A stretch of DNA of 42,957 nt, taken from positions 1-42,957 of the forward strand of contig DGBN01000044.1 in assembly GCA_002384815.1 (NCBI GenBank), in the 5' to 3' direction. Below the pieces are notes generated by a model, which worked only from the letters and a program-made list of their open reading frames with translations, ran no database searches and had not been told where the DNA came from. Below are positions 1 to 8,330 of this stretch, piece by piece (position 1 is the stretch's first letter; every line of letters begins with the position of its first letter). This DNA comes from Oxalobacteraceae bacterium UBA4003 (GTDB lineage Bacteria > Pseudomonadota > Gammaproteobacteria > Burkholderiales > Burkholderiaceae_D). The position numbers and the translations under genes were made by a program.

Positions 1-1
1 T

Positions 2-1567
2 ATGGCGGACAAGGCGGAACTGGTAATGGCCGGCGAAATTGCATTGCAGCGTGCGAAAGTGTTGAGCGGCTGGGAAGCAGTCAGCGATGCCTTGACTGCA
101 GTACCGGCGGCGCAAAAAATGATTACGCTGCTGGCACGGCAGGCTTCCGGCTTCAGCGGCCGCAAGACTTTGTGCGAGTGGGTAGCTGCCACGCGGAAAA
201 TGCTGGAAACATTAGGCATGCGCGACGCCTTGCAGGTCGATGCCGCCGGCGCGCAACTGCTTCAATTGCTGCAGGATGTAGCACAGGATTGCGTACAGAT
301 CGGCCATGCATTTTCATTTGCAGAATGGCGCGCCTTTCTCAATCTGCAACTGGAAGCAAAAGCCTTCGTGCAAGTCAATCAGGACAGGCGTGTTGTAATG
401 CTGCCTTTGAATGGCGCACGCCTGCGCAGCTTCGATGCCGTATTGATGGTGGGTGCGGATGCAGAACATCTGCCTTCACAACCGATGGAGACGCTGTTTT
501 TTGCCAATGTGGTGCGACGCGAACTTGGCTTGGCCACGCGTGAAAGCCGGCAGCGTCAGCAATTGCGCGATGTGACGGAATTATTGTCGGCCAATGATTG
601 CGTGGTCTTGTCTTGGCAGGCGCACAAGAATGGCGAACCGAATCAGGTCAGTCCGTGGATAGAAAGACTGGAATTGTGTCTGGCGCGCGCCGACCTTGCC
701 CCGCTTGCGCAACATGCAGTACAGATTGCACCGCGCCATCTGCAGCCGACACCGGCGCTGATGCCCGCACCTGCTGCACCGCAATTGCTGCCGCAAAAAC
801 TTTCTGCCAGCGGCTACAACAGTCTGGTCGCTTGTCCGTATCAGTTCTTTGCCACCCGCATGCTGGGTTTGTCCGGTATCGATGACGTGTCGGATATGCC
901 GGAGAAGCGTGATTATGGCGATTGGCTGCATCAGATACTGGCGCAGTTTCATCAGGCCTTGCAGCAAGCTTCAGTGCCTTTGACAGAGCGTGCAGTCTTG
1001 CTGCAGAAAATATCGGATCGCGTGTTTGCGCATGATCTGGATAAAAGCGCGGCGGCGCTCGGCTATTACGCACGCTGGCAAAAAGCCATGCCGGCCTATC
1101 TTGACTGGATAGCCGAGCGGGAAAGCTCGGGCTGGCATTTTGTTCTCGGAGAAGAAAAATTCGAAAAGCTGTTGCGCTGGGAAGATGGCGGAATTGTGCT
1201 GCACGGCCGTGTTGATCGCATGGATGAAAATACTGGCGGCGAGCGTGCCGTGCTCGATTACAAAAGCACCAACCAGGCTGCCTTGCGTGACAAACTCAGA
1301 CAGGGTGAAGATCATCAATTGCCGTTTTACGGCCTGCTGTCGGATACTGCCCTGAGTGCAGCCTTGTACGTACCGCTGGAAGCGACCAAGGACAAAATCA
1401 AGGAAGTTGAAGCGCCCGGCTATCAAGTGTGGCAGCACAATCTGGCTGAGCAAATCGTCCGTAACATGCAGGCGATCGCGCACGGTACGCCTCTGCCTGC
1501 CACCGGCCCTGAATCGGTTTGCCAGTATTGCGATGTGCGCGGACTGTGCCGCAAGGGAGCATGGTGA
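2..1567 (+). CDS. AddB-like PD-(D/E)XK nuclease subunit, 5'-truncated
   Basis: This is the C-terminal 521 residues of an AddB/RecB-family nuclease. The reading frame is open to the left edge, so the true start lies outside the window; full AddB-like proteins are much longer. Near residue 278 a CPYQFF motif carries one cysteine, and the extreme C-terminus has CxxCx5C (about residues 507-516). Together these form the four-cysteine iron-sulfur staple that brackets AddB nuclease domains. The nuclease motif LDYK lies near residue 418. In this family the protein pairs with AddA to resect double-strand DNA ends. The stop codon overlaps the start of the downstream helicase by one base (TGATG), so the two are translationally coupled. 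Family assignment is confident; AddB versus a generic PD-(D/E)XK protein is less so, because the N-terminal inactivated helicase region is not visible. Confidence 0.85.
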   Translation: MADKAELVMAGEIALQRAKVLSGWEAVSDALTAVPAAQKMITLLARQASGFSGRKTLCEWVAATRKMLETLGMRDALQVDAAGAQLLQLLQDVAQDCVQIGHAFSFAEWRAFLNLQLEAKAFVQVNQDRRVVMLPLNGARLRSFDAVLMVGADAEHLPSQPMETLFFANVVRRELGLATRESRQRQQLRDVTELLSANDCVVLSWQAHKNGEPNQVSPWIERLELCLARADLAPLAQHAVQIAPRHLQPTPALMPAPAAPQLLPQKLSASGYNSLVACPYQFFATRMLGLSGIDDVSDMPEKRDYGDWLHQILAQFHQALQQASVPLTERAVLLQKISDRVFAHDLDKSAAALGYYARWQKAMPAYLDWIAERESSGWHFVLGEEKFEKLLRWEDGGIVLHGRVDRMDENTGGERAVLDYKSTNQAALRDKLRQGEDHQLPFYGLLSDTALSAALYVPLEATKDKIKEVEAPGYQVWQHNLAEQIVRNMQAIAHGTPLPATGPESVCQYCDVRGLCRKGAW

Positions 1568-4500
1568 TGAGTGATACGCACATGAATACGTCTGCGCCGC
1601 GCGCATATGAAATAAACGGTGCAGAAGCCGATGCGGAGCGTTTTGTTGCTCTGGCCTGTGATCCTGCACGTTCGGTAGTGGTGGAAGCCTGCGCCGGCAG
1701 TGGCAAAACCTGGCTGCTGGTGGCGCGCGTATTGCGCCTGCTGCTGGCCGGCACCGAGCCGGCGGCGATACTGGCGATTACGTTTACACGCAAGGCGGCG
1801 CAGGAAATGCGTGAACGCCTGATGCAATTGCTGCATGAACTGACGCTGAAACCGGAAGCAGAAGTGCTGACGCTGCTGCGCGAACGCGGCGTTGCAGAAC
1901 ATGCACTGCCGGCGCTGCTGCCGGTGGCGCGAGGTTTGTATGAGCGGGTATTGCGCAGCCCGCAAGCGCTCTCCATTGATACCTTTCACAGCTGGTTTGC
2001 ACGCCTGGTCCAGATTGCGCCGCTGGCATCCGGCGTGCCGCATGGTTATGCGCTGACGGAATCCACCGGAGAATTATTGTCGGATGCCTACAGCCGTTTC
2101 ATGCAAGCAGCGAACGGGGTCGACAATCAGGAGGTGAAAAATGCGCTGATCACCCTGTATGCACAAGTCGGTGATAGTAATGCACGCAATCTGCTGGATG
2201 CGTTTATTGCCAAGCGCGCCGAATGGTGGGCTTCGGTGCAGAACGGCGAACCGATTGAATGGTTGAGCGAATTATGTGGAGAGGATGGAGAAGTAGATGC
2301 ACGCCTGACGCTTTGGGACGATGCTCATGCTGTTTCGCGTATCGGTCAGATCGCGCGCTTGCTTGGGCAAGGTGGAGTCGCCAATCAGAAACGTGCTGTT
2401 GCGATTGAAACTGCCATGTCCGCTGGCGCCAGCGTTCAAAATTTTACTGACCTGTACAAGGAATTTTTCGATGACAAAGGTTCTTTCCGCAGACACGGTT
2501 CAACCAAGAGTTTTGTAAAGGCGCTGGAAGACAATCTTGGTGAAAACGGCCTGTATGCGTTTGAACAGGAATTCGAACGGCAAGGCGAAGCGCTGAAGAC
2601 GATATTCCGTCGCAGCATGGAGCCGGCAGTGATTGCGCTCAATCGCGCACTGTTTACAGTCGGTGCCGCCTATCTGGAAATCTATCAGGCGGTGAAGGCT
2701 GAACAGCGGGTATTCGATTTCGCCGATCTGGAGTGGCAAGCCTATCGCTTGCTGACGAATGAAGAACATGCTGCCTATCTGCAAAGCCGCCTCGATGCAC
2801 GCTACCGGCATGTATTGCTGGACGAATTTCAGGATACCAATCCGCTGCAGTGGAGCATTGTGCAGGCATGGCTGAATGCCTACGGCGAAGATGCCGACAA
2901 GCCCAGCATGTTCGTCGTCGGCGACCCCAAGCAGTCTATCTATCGCTTCCGTCGTGCCGAGCCACGTGTGTTTGCTGCGGCGAAGGAAACGCTGGTGGCG
3001 CAGGGTGCCGACTTCCTGCGCACCAGCCAGACGCGGCGTAATGCAGCCGGTATTGTCGATGTCCTGAATGCCAGTTTCGTCGCCAATCCGATTTACCAGC
3101 AGCAAACCACGCTGGAAAAAATGTCGGGCGCAGTGTGGCAATTGCCACTGGTGCAGCAGGACAAGCAGGAAAAAATCGCCTGGTCGCCGGCGCAGTTGCG
3201 CGACCCGCTGAGTACGCCGCGCGAAGAAGAAGAGGATGCGCGCCGGCTGGAAGAAGGCCGTGCCGTGGCGCTCGCTATTCTGCAGGCGCGGACGGAATTG
3301 AAAAGCGCACATTGGTCGGATGTGATGCTGCTGGTCAAGAAGCGCACGCATTTGCGCGCCTACGAACGCGCATTGCGCGAAGCCGGGGTTCCGTTTGCCT
3401 CCGACAAACGCGGCGGTTTGCTGGAGTCGCTGGAAGTGGCGGACCTGATTGCCTTGCTGAACTTTCTCATTACGCCGCACGATAATCTGGCGCTGGCGCA
3501 TGTATTGAAATCCCCGATCATGGCGGCAAGCGACGATGAGTTGGTCGCGCTGGCCGTGCGCCGCGAAAAAACATGGTGGCTGCGCTTGCAGGCAGAAGTG
3601 ACAGAGTTGTCGTCGCCGGCCTTGCTGCGCGCTGCCGCGCTGCTGGAAAAGTGGTTGCAGCTGGCGCCACGCGTGCCGGTGCATGATTTGCTCGATCGTA
3701 TTCTGCATGAGGGCGACGTGGTTGCGCGTTATGCGCAGTCTGCGTCGCCGCTGGTGCGCGGGCAGGTGCTGGGCAATATCGAGGCGTTTACCGAGCTGGC
3801 CTTGAATCTGGATGCCGGTCGTTATCCCAGTCTGCCGAAGTTCATCGCTGCCTTGCGCCGCTTGCAAAAATCTGCCGACAGCGATGCGCCGGATGAGGCC
3901 GATATCGATGCGGCGATGGATGCCGTGCGCATCTTGACGATACATGGCGCCAAGGGGCTGGAAGCGCCTATCGTGGTGTTGCTGGATGCGAATCACAGTG
4001 ATGGCGCGCGCGACGATGCAGGTGTGTTGTGTGCATGGCCGCAGGATCGCGATGCGCCTACGCACTTTTCCGTCTTCGGTCGCCAGGCCGAACGCGGCGC
4101 GGCGCGCGACATCCTGTTTGCCGAGGAAGAAAAACTGAAGCAGCAGGAAGACTGGAACCTGCTGTATGTAGCGACTACACGAGCAAAAAATTTGCTGATT
4201 GTCAGCGGTGTCGCTGATAACCGCAGTGCCACGGCGAATGGCGTGGCAGATGGACGCTGGTATTCGCGCTTTCAGGGTGCGCAGCCTGTGCAGCCGGATG
4301 CGCTGTTACTGGCAGCGGCAACTGCGAGCGAAGCTGAATTCTCGTTGCCTATATTCAGTCCGCCTGCCTTGCCAGCGCCGCAGATTGAGCCGGCGGTGGT
4401 TTTTTCCAGTGCAGAAATTGAGGAAGGCATTGCCTTGCATGCATTGATGGAGCTGTTGACTCCACCGCAAACCTGGCCGATTGTCATGCATGCGCCGCAC

Positions 4501-4857
4501 TCGATTGCCAAATGGCTGGCGTGTACGCATGAAATGGCGGAAAAAATAAGCGGGCAGGCCAGTGTGATTCTGGCGCAACCGGAGCTGGCGCGTTTTTTCG
4601 ATCCGGCACAGCATCGCTTTGCGCGCAACGAAATGGAAGTTGTCAGCAGCGCCGGCGTTGCGCGTTTTGATCGTGCCGTCATGTTCGACGACGAGTTGTG
4701 GATACTCGATTACAAGCGCAATCTTCTGGATAGCGAGCGAGCAGCATATGCAGAGCAACTCGCACGTTATCGTACAGCGGCGCAACAGGTCTTCCCCGAT
4801 GTGCGTATTCGCAGCGGATTGATCACGGTGGATGGGCGTTTGACGGAGCTGGTGTAA
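1567..4857 (+). CDS. AddA/RecB-like UvrD-family helicase with C-terminal nuclease
   Basis: A 1096-residue superfamily 1 helicase. Motifs in order are Walker A ACAGSGKT (about residues 41-48), ITFTRKAA (motif Ia), LLDEFQDTNPLQW (Walker B), GDPKQSIYRFRRA (motif III), TIHGAKGLE (motif V) and YVATTRAK (motif VI). The C-terminus carries a PD-(D/E)XK nuclease motif, WILDYKRN, so the protein unwinds and cuts DNA as in AddA. I chose the ATG at 1567 because AAGGGAG (1553-1559) lies 7 nt upstream; the in-frame ATG at 1561 is too close to that site. It follows the AddB-like gene with a one-base overlap, which supports an AddAB-type end-resection complex for recombinational repair. The gene is complete and has no disrupted motifs. 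About 170 nt without any recognised element follow. Confidence 0.9.
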   Translation: MSDTHMNTSAPRAYEINGAEADAERFVALACDPARSVVVEACAGSGKTWLLVARVLRLLLAGTEPAAILAITFTRKAAQEMRERLMQLLHELTLKPEAEVLTLLRERGVAEHALPALLPVARGLYERVLRSPQALSIDTFHSWFARLVQIAPLASGVPHGYALTESTGELLSDAYSRFMQAANGVDNQEVKNALITLYAQVGDSNARNLLDAFIAKRAEWWASVQNGEPIEWLSELCGEDGEVDARLTLWDDAHAVSRIGQIARLLGQGGVANQKRAVAIETAMSAGASVQNFTDLYKEFFDDKGSFRRHGSTKSFVKALEDNLGENGLYAFEQEFERQGEALKTIFRRSMEPAVIALNRALFTVGAAYLEIYQAVKAEQRVFDFADLEWQAYRLLTNEEHAAYLQSRLDARYRHVLLDEFQDTNPLQWSIVQAWLNAYGEDADKPSMFVVGDPKQSIYRFRRAEPRVFAAAKETLVAQGADFLRTSQTRRNAAGIVDVLNASFVANPIYQQQTTLEKMSGAVWQLPLVQQDKQEKIAWSPAQLRDPLSTPREEEEDARRLEEGRAVALAILQARTELKSAHWSDVMLLVKKRTHLRAYERALREAGVPFASDKRGGLLESLEVADLIALLNFLITPHDNLALAHVLKSPIMAASDDELVALAVRREKTWWLRLQAEVTELSSPALLRAAALLEKWLQLAPRVPVHDLLDRILHEGDVVARYAQSASPLVRGQVLGNIEAFTELALNLDAGRYPSLPKFIAALRRLQKSADSDAPDEADIDAAMDAVRILTIHGAKGLEAPIVVLLDANHSDGARDDAGVLCAWPQDRDAPTHFSVFGRQAERGAARDILFAEEEKLKQQEDWNLLYVATTRAKNLLIVSGVADNRSATANGVADGRWYSRFQGAQPVQPDALLLAAATASEAEFSLPIFSPPALPAPQIEPAVVFSSAEIEEGIALHALMELLTPPQTWPIVMHAPHSIAKWLACTHEMAEKISGQASVILAQPELARFFDPAQHRFARNEMEVVSSAGVARFDRAVMFDDELWILDYKRNLLDSERAAYAEQLARYRTAAQQVFPDVRIRSGLITVDGRLTELV

Positions 4858-5026
4858 AACAGGGGCAATGGGGAAACCGGATCACGCGCTGCGTACGCAC
4901 ATCCTGATACCGGATACGCATGTAATCCTGCAATCCCGCGCTTATTGCTGCATTGGCGCTGCCAAATTTGCCATTGACGGAGAAAAACGCGCGCTCTGAC
5001 CATGCTATCTATTGACTGCCATTCAT

Positions 5027-5263
5027 ATGCACAACTATAGTGACGACATGATTTCCGACTTTCACCAACTTTCCGACAAAATCAGCCAACTGGCTGAATT
5101 AACGCAATCGCTGCGCAGCGAAAATGCGGATTTACGCATCAAATCGATTGCGCTCGCGGCTGAAAATGCCGAACTGGCACGCCGCATGCAGGAAGCGCAT
5201 GAGCGCGTTAGCGCCTTGCTTGAAAAAATTCCGGCGCCAGAACAAGATGAGGAACCAGCATGA
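5027..5263 (+). CDS. ZapB-like small coiled-coil protein (TIGR02449 type)
   Basis: A short (78-residue), highly charged, almost wholly alpha-helical protein. Leucine, isoleucine and alanine recur at heptad spacing through LAELTQSLRSENADL and LAAENAELARRM, predicting a continuous coiled coil. It has no membrane segment. Small coiled-coil proteins of this kind sit directly upstream of zapA in many beta- and gammaproteobacteria and resemble the division factor ZapB. The coding region ends inside the zapA start (ATGA overlap), which implies coupled translation. The start is uncertain: ATG 5027 is used, but ATG 5048 (71 residues, closer to the usual family length) and TTG 5012 are alternatives, and none has a clear ribosome-binding site. 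A division role is inferred from context only. Confidence 0.72.
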   Translation: MHNYSDDMISDFHQLSDKISQLAELTQSLRSENADLRIKSIALAAENAELARRMQEAHERVSALLEKIPAPEQDEEPA

Positions 5264-5571
5264 TCCAGCTCGATGTATCCATCATGGGGCAATCCTATAA
5301 ACTGGCGTGCAAGGAAGGCGAAGAAGGGGCATTGCAGGAAGCGGTTGCCTATCTTGACGGAAAAATGTGTGCGATACGCGATGCCGGCAAGCTGAAAGGT
5401 AACGACCGCATTGCAGTGATGGCTGCCTTGGGCGTGACGGCCGAGCTGCTGGCAACCAAATCGCCGGACGGTCCTTTGTCCGACATGTCGATGTCGGAAG
5501 TCAAACAGAAGATTACGGCGATGCACGAGACGCTCGATAGCGCACTGGCACCGCAAGAAAATCTATTTTGA
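5260..5571 (+). CDS. zapA: Cell division protein ZapA
   Basis: A 103-residue protein with the typical ZapA opening, an MIQLDVSIMGQSYKLAC-type strand followed by a helix with YLDGKM. A globular N-terminal domain is followed by a C-terminal coiled-coil helix (SEVKQKITAMHETLDSAL). ZapA binds FtsZ in the cytoplasm and bundles protofilaments at the division ring. The start is fixed by AGGA in GAGGAACCAGC just upstream and by the 4-nt ATGA overlap with the ZapB-like gene. The next element downstream is 6S RNA, an arrangement conserved in many proteobacteria (zapA followed by ssrS), which supports the assignment. Confidence 0.93.
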   Translation: MIQLDVSIMGQSYKLACKEGEEGALQEAVAYLDGKMCAIRDAGKLKGNDRIAVMAALGVTAELLATKSPDGPLSDMSMSEVKQKITAMHETLDSALAPQENLF

Positions 5572-5621
5572 ATATCTGCAGTAATTCTTCTCACGGCCGC
5601 CGCCGATTGGAGTAAACTAGA

Positions 5622-5800
5622 CGTTCCTGCCGTGTTCGCCATTGCCATAATTCCTTGAACCATTTATGCGCAGCGGCTGCGGAATTTTGTTCGATGGGAG
5701 TGATCGTCGCTAGTTCGACGAACCCGAAGTTGAACTAACTGTGGCCAACTTGAACCTCTTGGTTCAGGATGCCGGCAAAGCGGCATTGGCGGGACCTGAA
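5622..5800 (+). ncRNA. ssrS: 6S RNA
   Basis: About 180 nt lying directly after zapA, the classical ssrS position. The ends can pair: CCTGCC (5626-5631) with GGCGGG (5788-5793), the closing stem of 6S RNA. Near the 3' side a hairpin TTGAACC-TCTT-GGTTCAGG (about 5749-5767) closely matches the corresponding hairpin of E. coli 6S RNA. It is followed by a GC-rich segment (GCCGGCAAAGCGGC), again as in E. coli. A TAAACT -10-like element (5613-5618) sits just upstream; the -35 element is weak. 6S RNA mimics an open promoter and sequesters sigma-70 RNA polymerase in stationary phase. Exact ends are estimated to within about 10 nt. Confidence 0.88.
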
Positions 5801-5808
5801 TGTTGAAA

Positions 5809-5837
5809 CGGTTGCATGTAAATGCAGCCGTTTTTTT
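5809..5837 (+). terminator. Rho-independent terminator after 6S RNA
   Basis: CGGTTGCAT pairs with ATGCAGCCG (nine pairs, one of them G-U) across a GTAA loop, followed directly by seven Ts (5831-5837). It ends the zapA-6S RNA transcript before the EVE-domain gene. Confidence 0.88.
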
Positions 5838-5923
5838 ATTGCCCGTTTTTCTGTAATATCTTCAAGTGCTTCCTGTTCTCCATTTCCCTGTTTTCCATTC
5901 CTGTCGCTAACAGATAAAAACGT

Positions 5924-6388
5924 ATGCGCTACTGGCTCATGAAATCCGAACCCGGCGAAGTCAGCATCGATGATGCACTGGCGGCGCCGAATCAGACCGT
6001 GGCGTGGACCGGCGTGCGTAATTATCGGGCGCGTAATTTCATGCGCGATGTCATGCAGGTCGGTGATGGGGTGTTGTTTTATCATTCCAGTTGCGCAGAA
6101 CCGGGTATTGCCGGATTGGCCGAGGTGGCGAGTACGCCTTATCCCGACGAAACACAATTCGATCCGGCCAGTCATTACTTCGATCAGAAGGCCACACGCG
6201 AAACGCCGCGCTGGATACTGGTCGATGTCCGCATCCGCAACAAGACACGCCTGCTTCCCCTGGCAGAATTACGCATGAGACCGGAACTGGCAGAGATGCA
6301 GGTACTGCAGCGTGGCAATCGCTTGTCGATCACACCGGTTACGGCGCAAGAGTGGCAATTCATTTGCAAGAAATTGCTCAATAAATAG
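5924..6388 (+). CDS. EVE domain-containing protein
   Basis: A 154-residue single-domain protein. It opens with MRYWLMKSEP, continues with WTGVRNYRARNFM and GDGVLFYHSSC, and has the downstream GIAGLAEV strand. This is the hallmark order of EVE domains, relatives of thymocyte nuclear protein 1 and of PUA/YTH folds, which are thought to bind modified bases in RNA or DNA. The length fits a complete EVE protein. No Shine-Dalgarno sequence is obvious upstream of the ATG. In many betaproteobacteria this gene follows zapA and 6S RNA, the place held by ygfA in gammaproteobacteria. The substrate is unknown. Confidence 0.9.
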   Translation: MRYWLMKSEPGEVSIDDALAAPNQTVAWTGVRNYRARNFMRDVMQVGDGVLFYHSSCAEPGIAGLAEVASTPYPDETQFDPASHYFDQKATRETPRWILVDVRIRNKTRLLPLAELRMRPELAEMQVLQRGNRLSITPVTAQEWQFICKKLLNK

Positions 6389-6572
6389 GCAGTATTTTTC
6401 TCTCGCTGTTTTTTATCTGCATTCATTTCCGCGAGTCAGCATAAGCAGGCACTGCGATGTCATGCAAGCGTCATAAAAAAATAAACATCCATTTGTAACC
6501 TTGTGTAACGGCATGCCTGTAAACGGTGCACGACTGTATCTGTGTAAAATTTTCAAATGCAGAAAATGAGCT

Positions 6573-6587
6573 GCTTAAAATTTAAGC
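6573..6587. repeat. Perfect palindrome GCTTAAA-A-TTTAAGC
   Basis: Seven-base arms around a single central A form a perfect dyad in the long leader region before the exopolysaccharide genes. It could be a protein-binding operator or a small hairpin. No known consensus was recognised. Confidence 0.4.
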
Positions 6588-6989
6588 AAAAATGTGCTGC
6601 ATGTTTTCAGCGAGTTTTTCAATTTTCCTTGCTGCGTCAAAGAGATATCATCGCGGCCGGCGTGCGGCTCTTCTGCTTGTCCTACAAAATATTTTTTCAC
6701 GTTTTCCAGTGCTTGAAATCAAGCTGTTTCTCCTCATTACTTCTTATAAATTCTGGCAAGAAATAATCCGGCTTTCTCTGCACGTACTTCCATTTTTTGT
6801 CGTGGAACTAATTCACATGCGTGCTTCTCATACCCCCGCATTTCATAACAATACGTCAACAAGGCATACACAGAGATGCTTGCGTGGCGGATTAATTTTT
6901 CTCACAAAGTCATAAAAATACTGTCGTTATCGCACTCGCTTGTATCAACGCGCCGTAGCGACGACGCCGGAATAGGGAATGGTGAAACA

Positions 6990-7109
6990 ATGATGTCGAC
7001 ATGGATTCAAAGCAGAACCGGCAGCGCACAGATCAGCAGTGCTGGCTTGCGAAACAATATTGCCGGGCAATTTTTCGGTAACAACATCCGCACGTTTCGC
7101 GTCGCCTGA
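6990..7109 (+). CDS. Possible 39-residue leader peptide upstream of epsL
   Basis: Two adjacent ATG codons (6990 and 6993) follow AGGGAATGGTG and open a frame of 39 codons that stops 15 nt before the epsL start. The peptide has no signal sequence and no recognised motif. The same frame stays open further upstream (back to 6876), so the start is uncertain. The distance to epsL would allow translational coupling or a leader function, but it may be a chance open frame. It is listed because of its position only. Confidence 0.2.
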   Translation: MMSTWIQSRTGSAQISSAGLRNNIAGQFFGNNIRTFRVA

Positions 7110-7124
7110 TTGCGAGTATTCATC

Positions 7125-8330
7125 ATGAATCATGGACGTGAAAACCCGATAGTCGGTTCGTATGTGCTGGCGCTGCTTGCAGGTGCATTGACATGTGCAC
7201 CGGTGCAGGCCGCTGAAGAAAGTGCGGCCGTTGATACCTTTACGCCGTATGCGACTTTCGGCGCCTACTACGACGCCAATCTGTTGCGTCAGCCGGAAGC
7301 AGCGAAGCAAAGTGGCGCAGCACTTTCCGATCGCTGGACGCGTGCTGCAGTCGGTTTGCGCATGGACAAGGAATTAGGCCGGCAGAGATTGACGGCAGAT
7401 CTGTCGGCCAATCATGTCGAATACGATCGCTTCAATCAATTCAATAACAATGGCAAGGATGCACTGGCGAACTGGAAATGGGTGGCTGGCAATCAATTTT
7501 CCGGCAATGTAGGCAGCAGTTACTCGGAAGGCCTGACGCCTTTCGACGATTACCGCAGTTTTGAGCGCAGCATCCGCAGCCAGCAAAAGAATTATGTGGA
7601 TGGTTCCTGGCTCTTTCACCCAAGCTGGCAACTGAACGCTGCATACAATCGCTTTGATCTGCGCTACGACACGCAGGAGCAAAATCCTTCCGAGCGCAAT
7701 CTCGATATGACCGATATCGGGATCGACTACCTGGCAAAAAACGGTAACAAGATGGGGTTGGTGCTGCGGCATATAGACGGAGAGTATCCGCATGCCGATA
7801 TCAATTCATATGAACAGAATGAAATAAAGGCCAAAGTCGACTGGCAAGTTACCGGCAAGACCTATCTGCAGTTTCTCGGCGGCTGGTCCAGACGCGAATA
7901 CGCTACCAATCCGCAACGCGATTCCAGCGTGCCGAGTGCGCGCCTCACTGCGTACTGGAAAGCGACTGGCAAAACGGCATTCTCGCTGGGCTTGTGGCGC
8001 GAGCTGGGCGCTACCGATGACCTTGCTGCCAATTACGCACGCAATCAGGGCGTCAGTCTTGCATCGACCTGGGATGCCACCAACAAAATAAGCGTCGATG
8101 GCATGCTGATGCGCGAGAAGCGCGATTACAACGGGGTGGCTGTGATTCAAGACATAGCACCATCGGATCGCGATGATCGTTATCGCAATGCAATGCTGGG
8201 AGTGACTTACAAACCGACTTCGCATTGGCGCGTGCGTGCTTCCGTCTACCGCACGACTCTGGATTCAAATATCGCCGAGGCGTCCTACAAGACGAATGGT
8301 GTTCAGATCAATACACGCTATGAATTCTGA
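7125..8330 (+). CDS. epsL: Exopolysaccharide operon outer-membrane protein, EpsL-type beta-barrel
   Basis: A 401-residue protein with an N-terminal signal peptide (GSYVLALLAGALTCAPVQA, cut before AEES). The rest consists of alternating amphipathic strands rich in Tyr, Trp, Arg and Asp, and it ends in an aromatic residue (NTRYEF), the signature of an outer-membrane beta-barrel. It matches the EpsL family (TIGR03014 type) found at the head of Methylobacillus-like eps operons. Because EpsE here lacks a Wza-like membrane helix, EpsL is a reasonable candidate for the outer-membrane pore. I chose ATG 7125 because the signal peptide begins there; a TTG at 7110 is an alternative. The 3' end overlaps the sugar transferase gene by 11 nt. 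Confidence 0.82.
   Translation: MNHGRENPIVGSYVLALLAGALTCAPVQAAEESAAVDTFTPYATFGAYYDANLLRQPEAAKQSGAALSDRWTRAAVGLRMDKELGRQRLTADLSANHVEYDRFNQFNNNGKDALANWKWVAGNQFSGNVGSSYSEGLTPFDDYRSFERSIRSQQKNYVDGSWLFHPSWQLNAAYNRFDLRYDTQEQNPSERNLDMTDIGIDYLAKNGNKMGLVLRHIDGEYPHADINSYEQNEIKAKVDWQVTGKTYLQFLGGWSRREYATNPQRDSSVPSARLTAYWKATGKTAFSLGLWRELGATDDLAANYARNQGVSLASTWDATNKISVDGMLMREKRDYNGVAVIQDIAPSDRDDRYRNAMLGVTYKPTSHWRVRASVYRTTLDSNIAEASYKTNGVQINTRYEF

Larger units (their letters stand above)
6389..7124. other. 736-nt AT-rich upstream region of the exopolysaccharide locus
   Basis: No convincing large gene lies here; the open frames present lack good start signals and recognisable domains. It contains a perfect 15-bp palindrome (6573-6587), the tandem motif TGTAACC-TTG-TGTAACGG (about 6493-6509) and a possible 39-codon leader frame ending 15 nt before epsL. 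Its length and AT-richness before a 22.7-kb operon suggest a regulatory region or 5' leader. I could not identify a confident -35/-10 pair. Confidence 0.5.

Noticed and set aside
2500..4065. 521-codon open frame on the minus strand
   Set aside because: It is the antisense shadow of the AddA-like gene, with low-complexity His/Arg/Gln-rich translation and no domain.
4858..5026. 169-nt spacer between AddA and the ZapB-like gene
   Set aside because: A TTGACG near 4974 resembles a -35 element but has no -10 at suitable spacing; nothing else was recognised.
6557..6915. Overlapping 69- and 107-codon frames in the leader region
   Set aside because: No ribosome-binding site, atypical composition and no recognisable domain; more likely part of the regulatory region.
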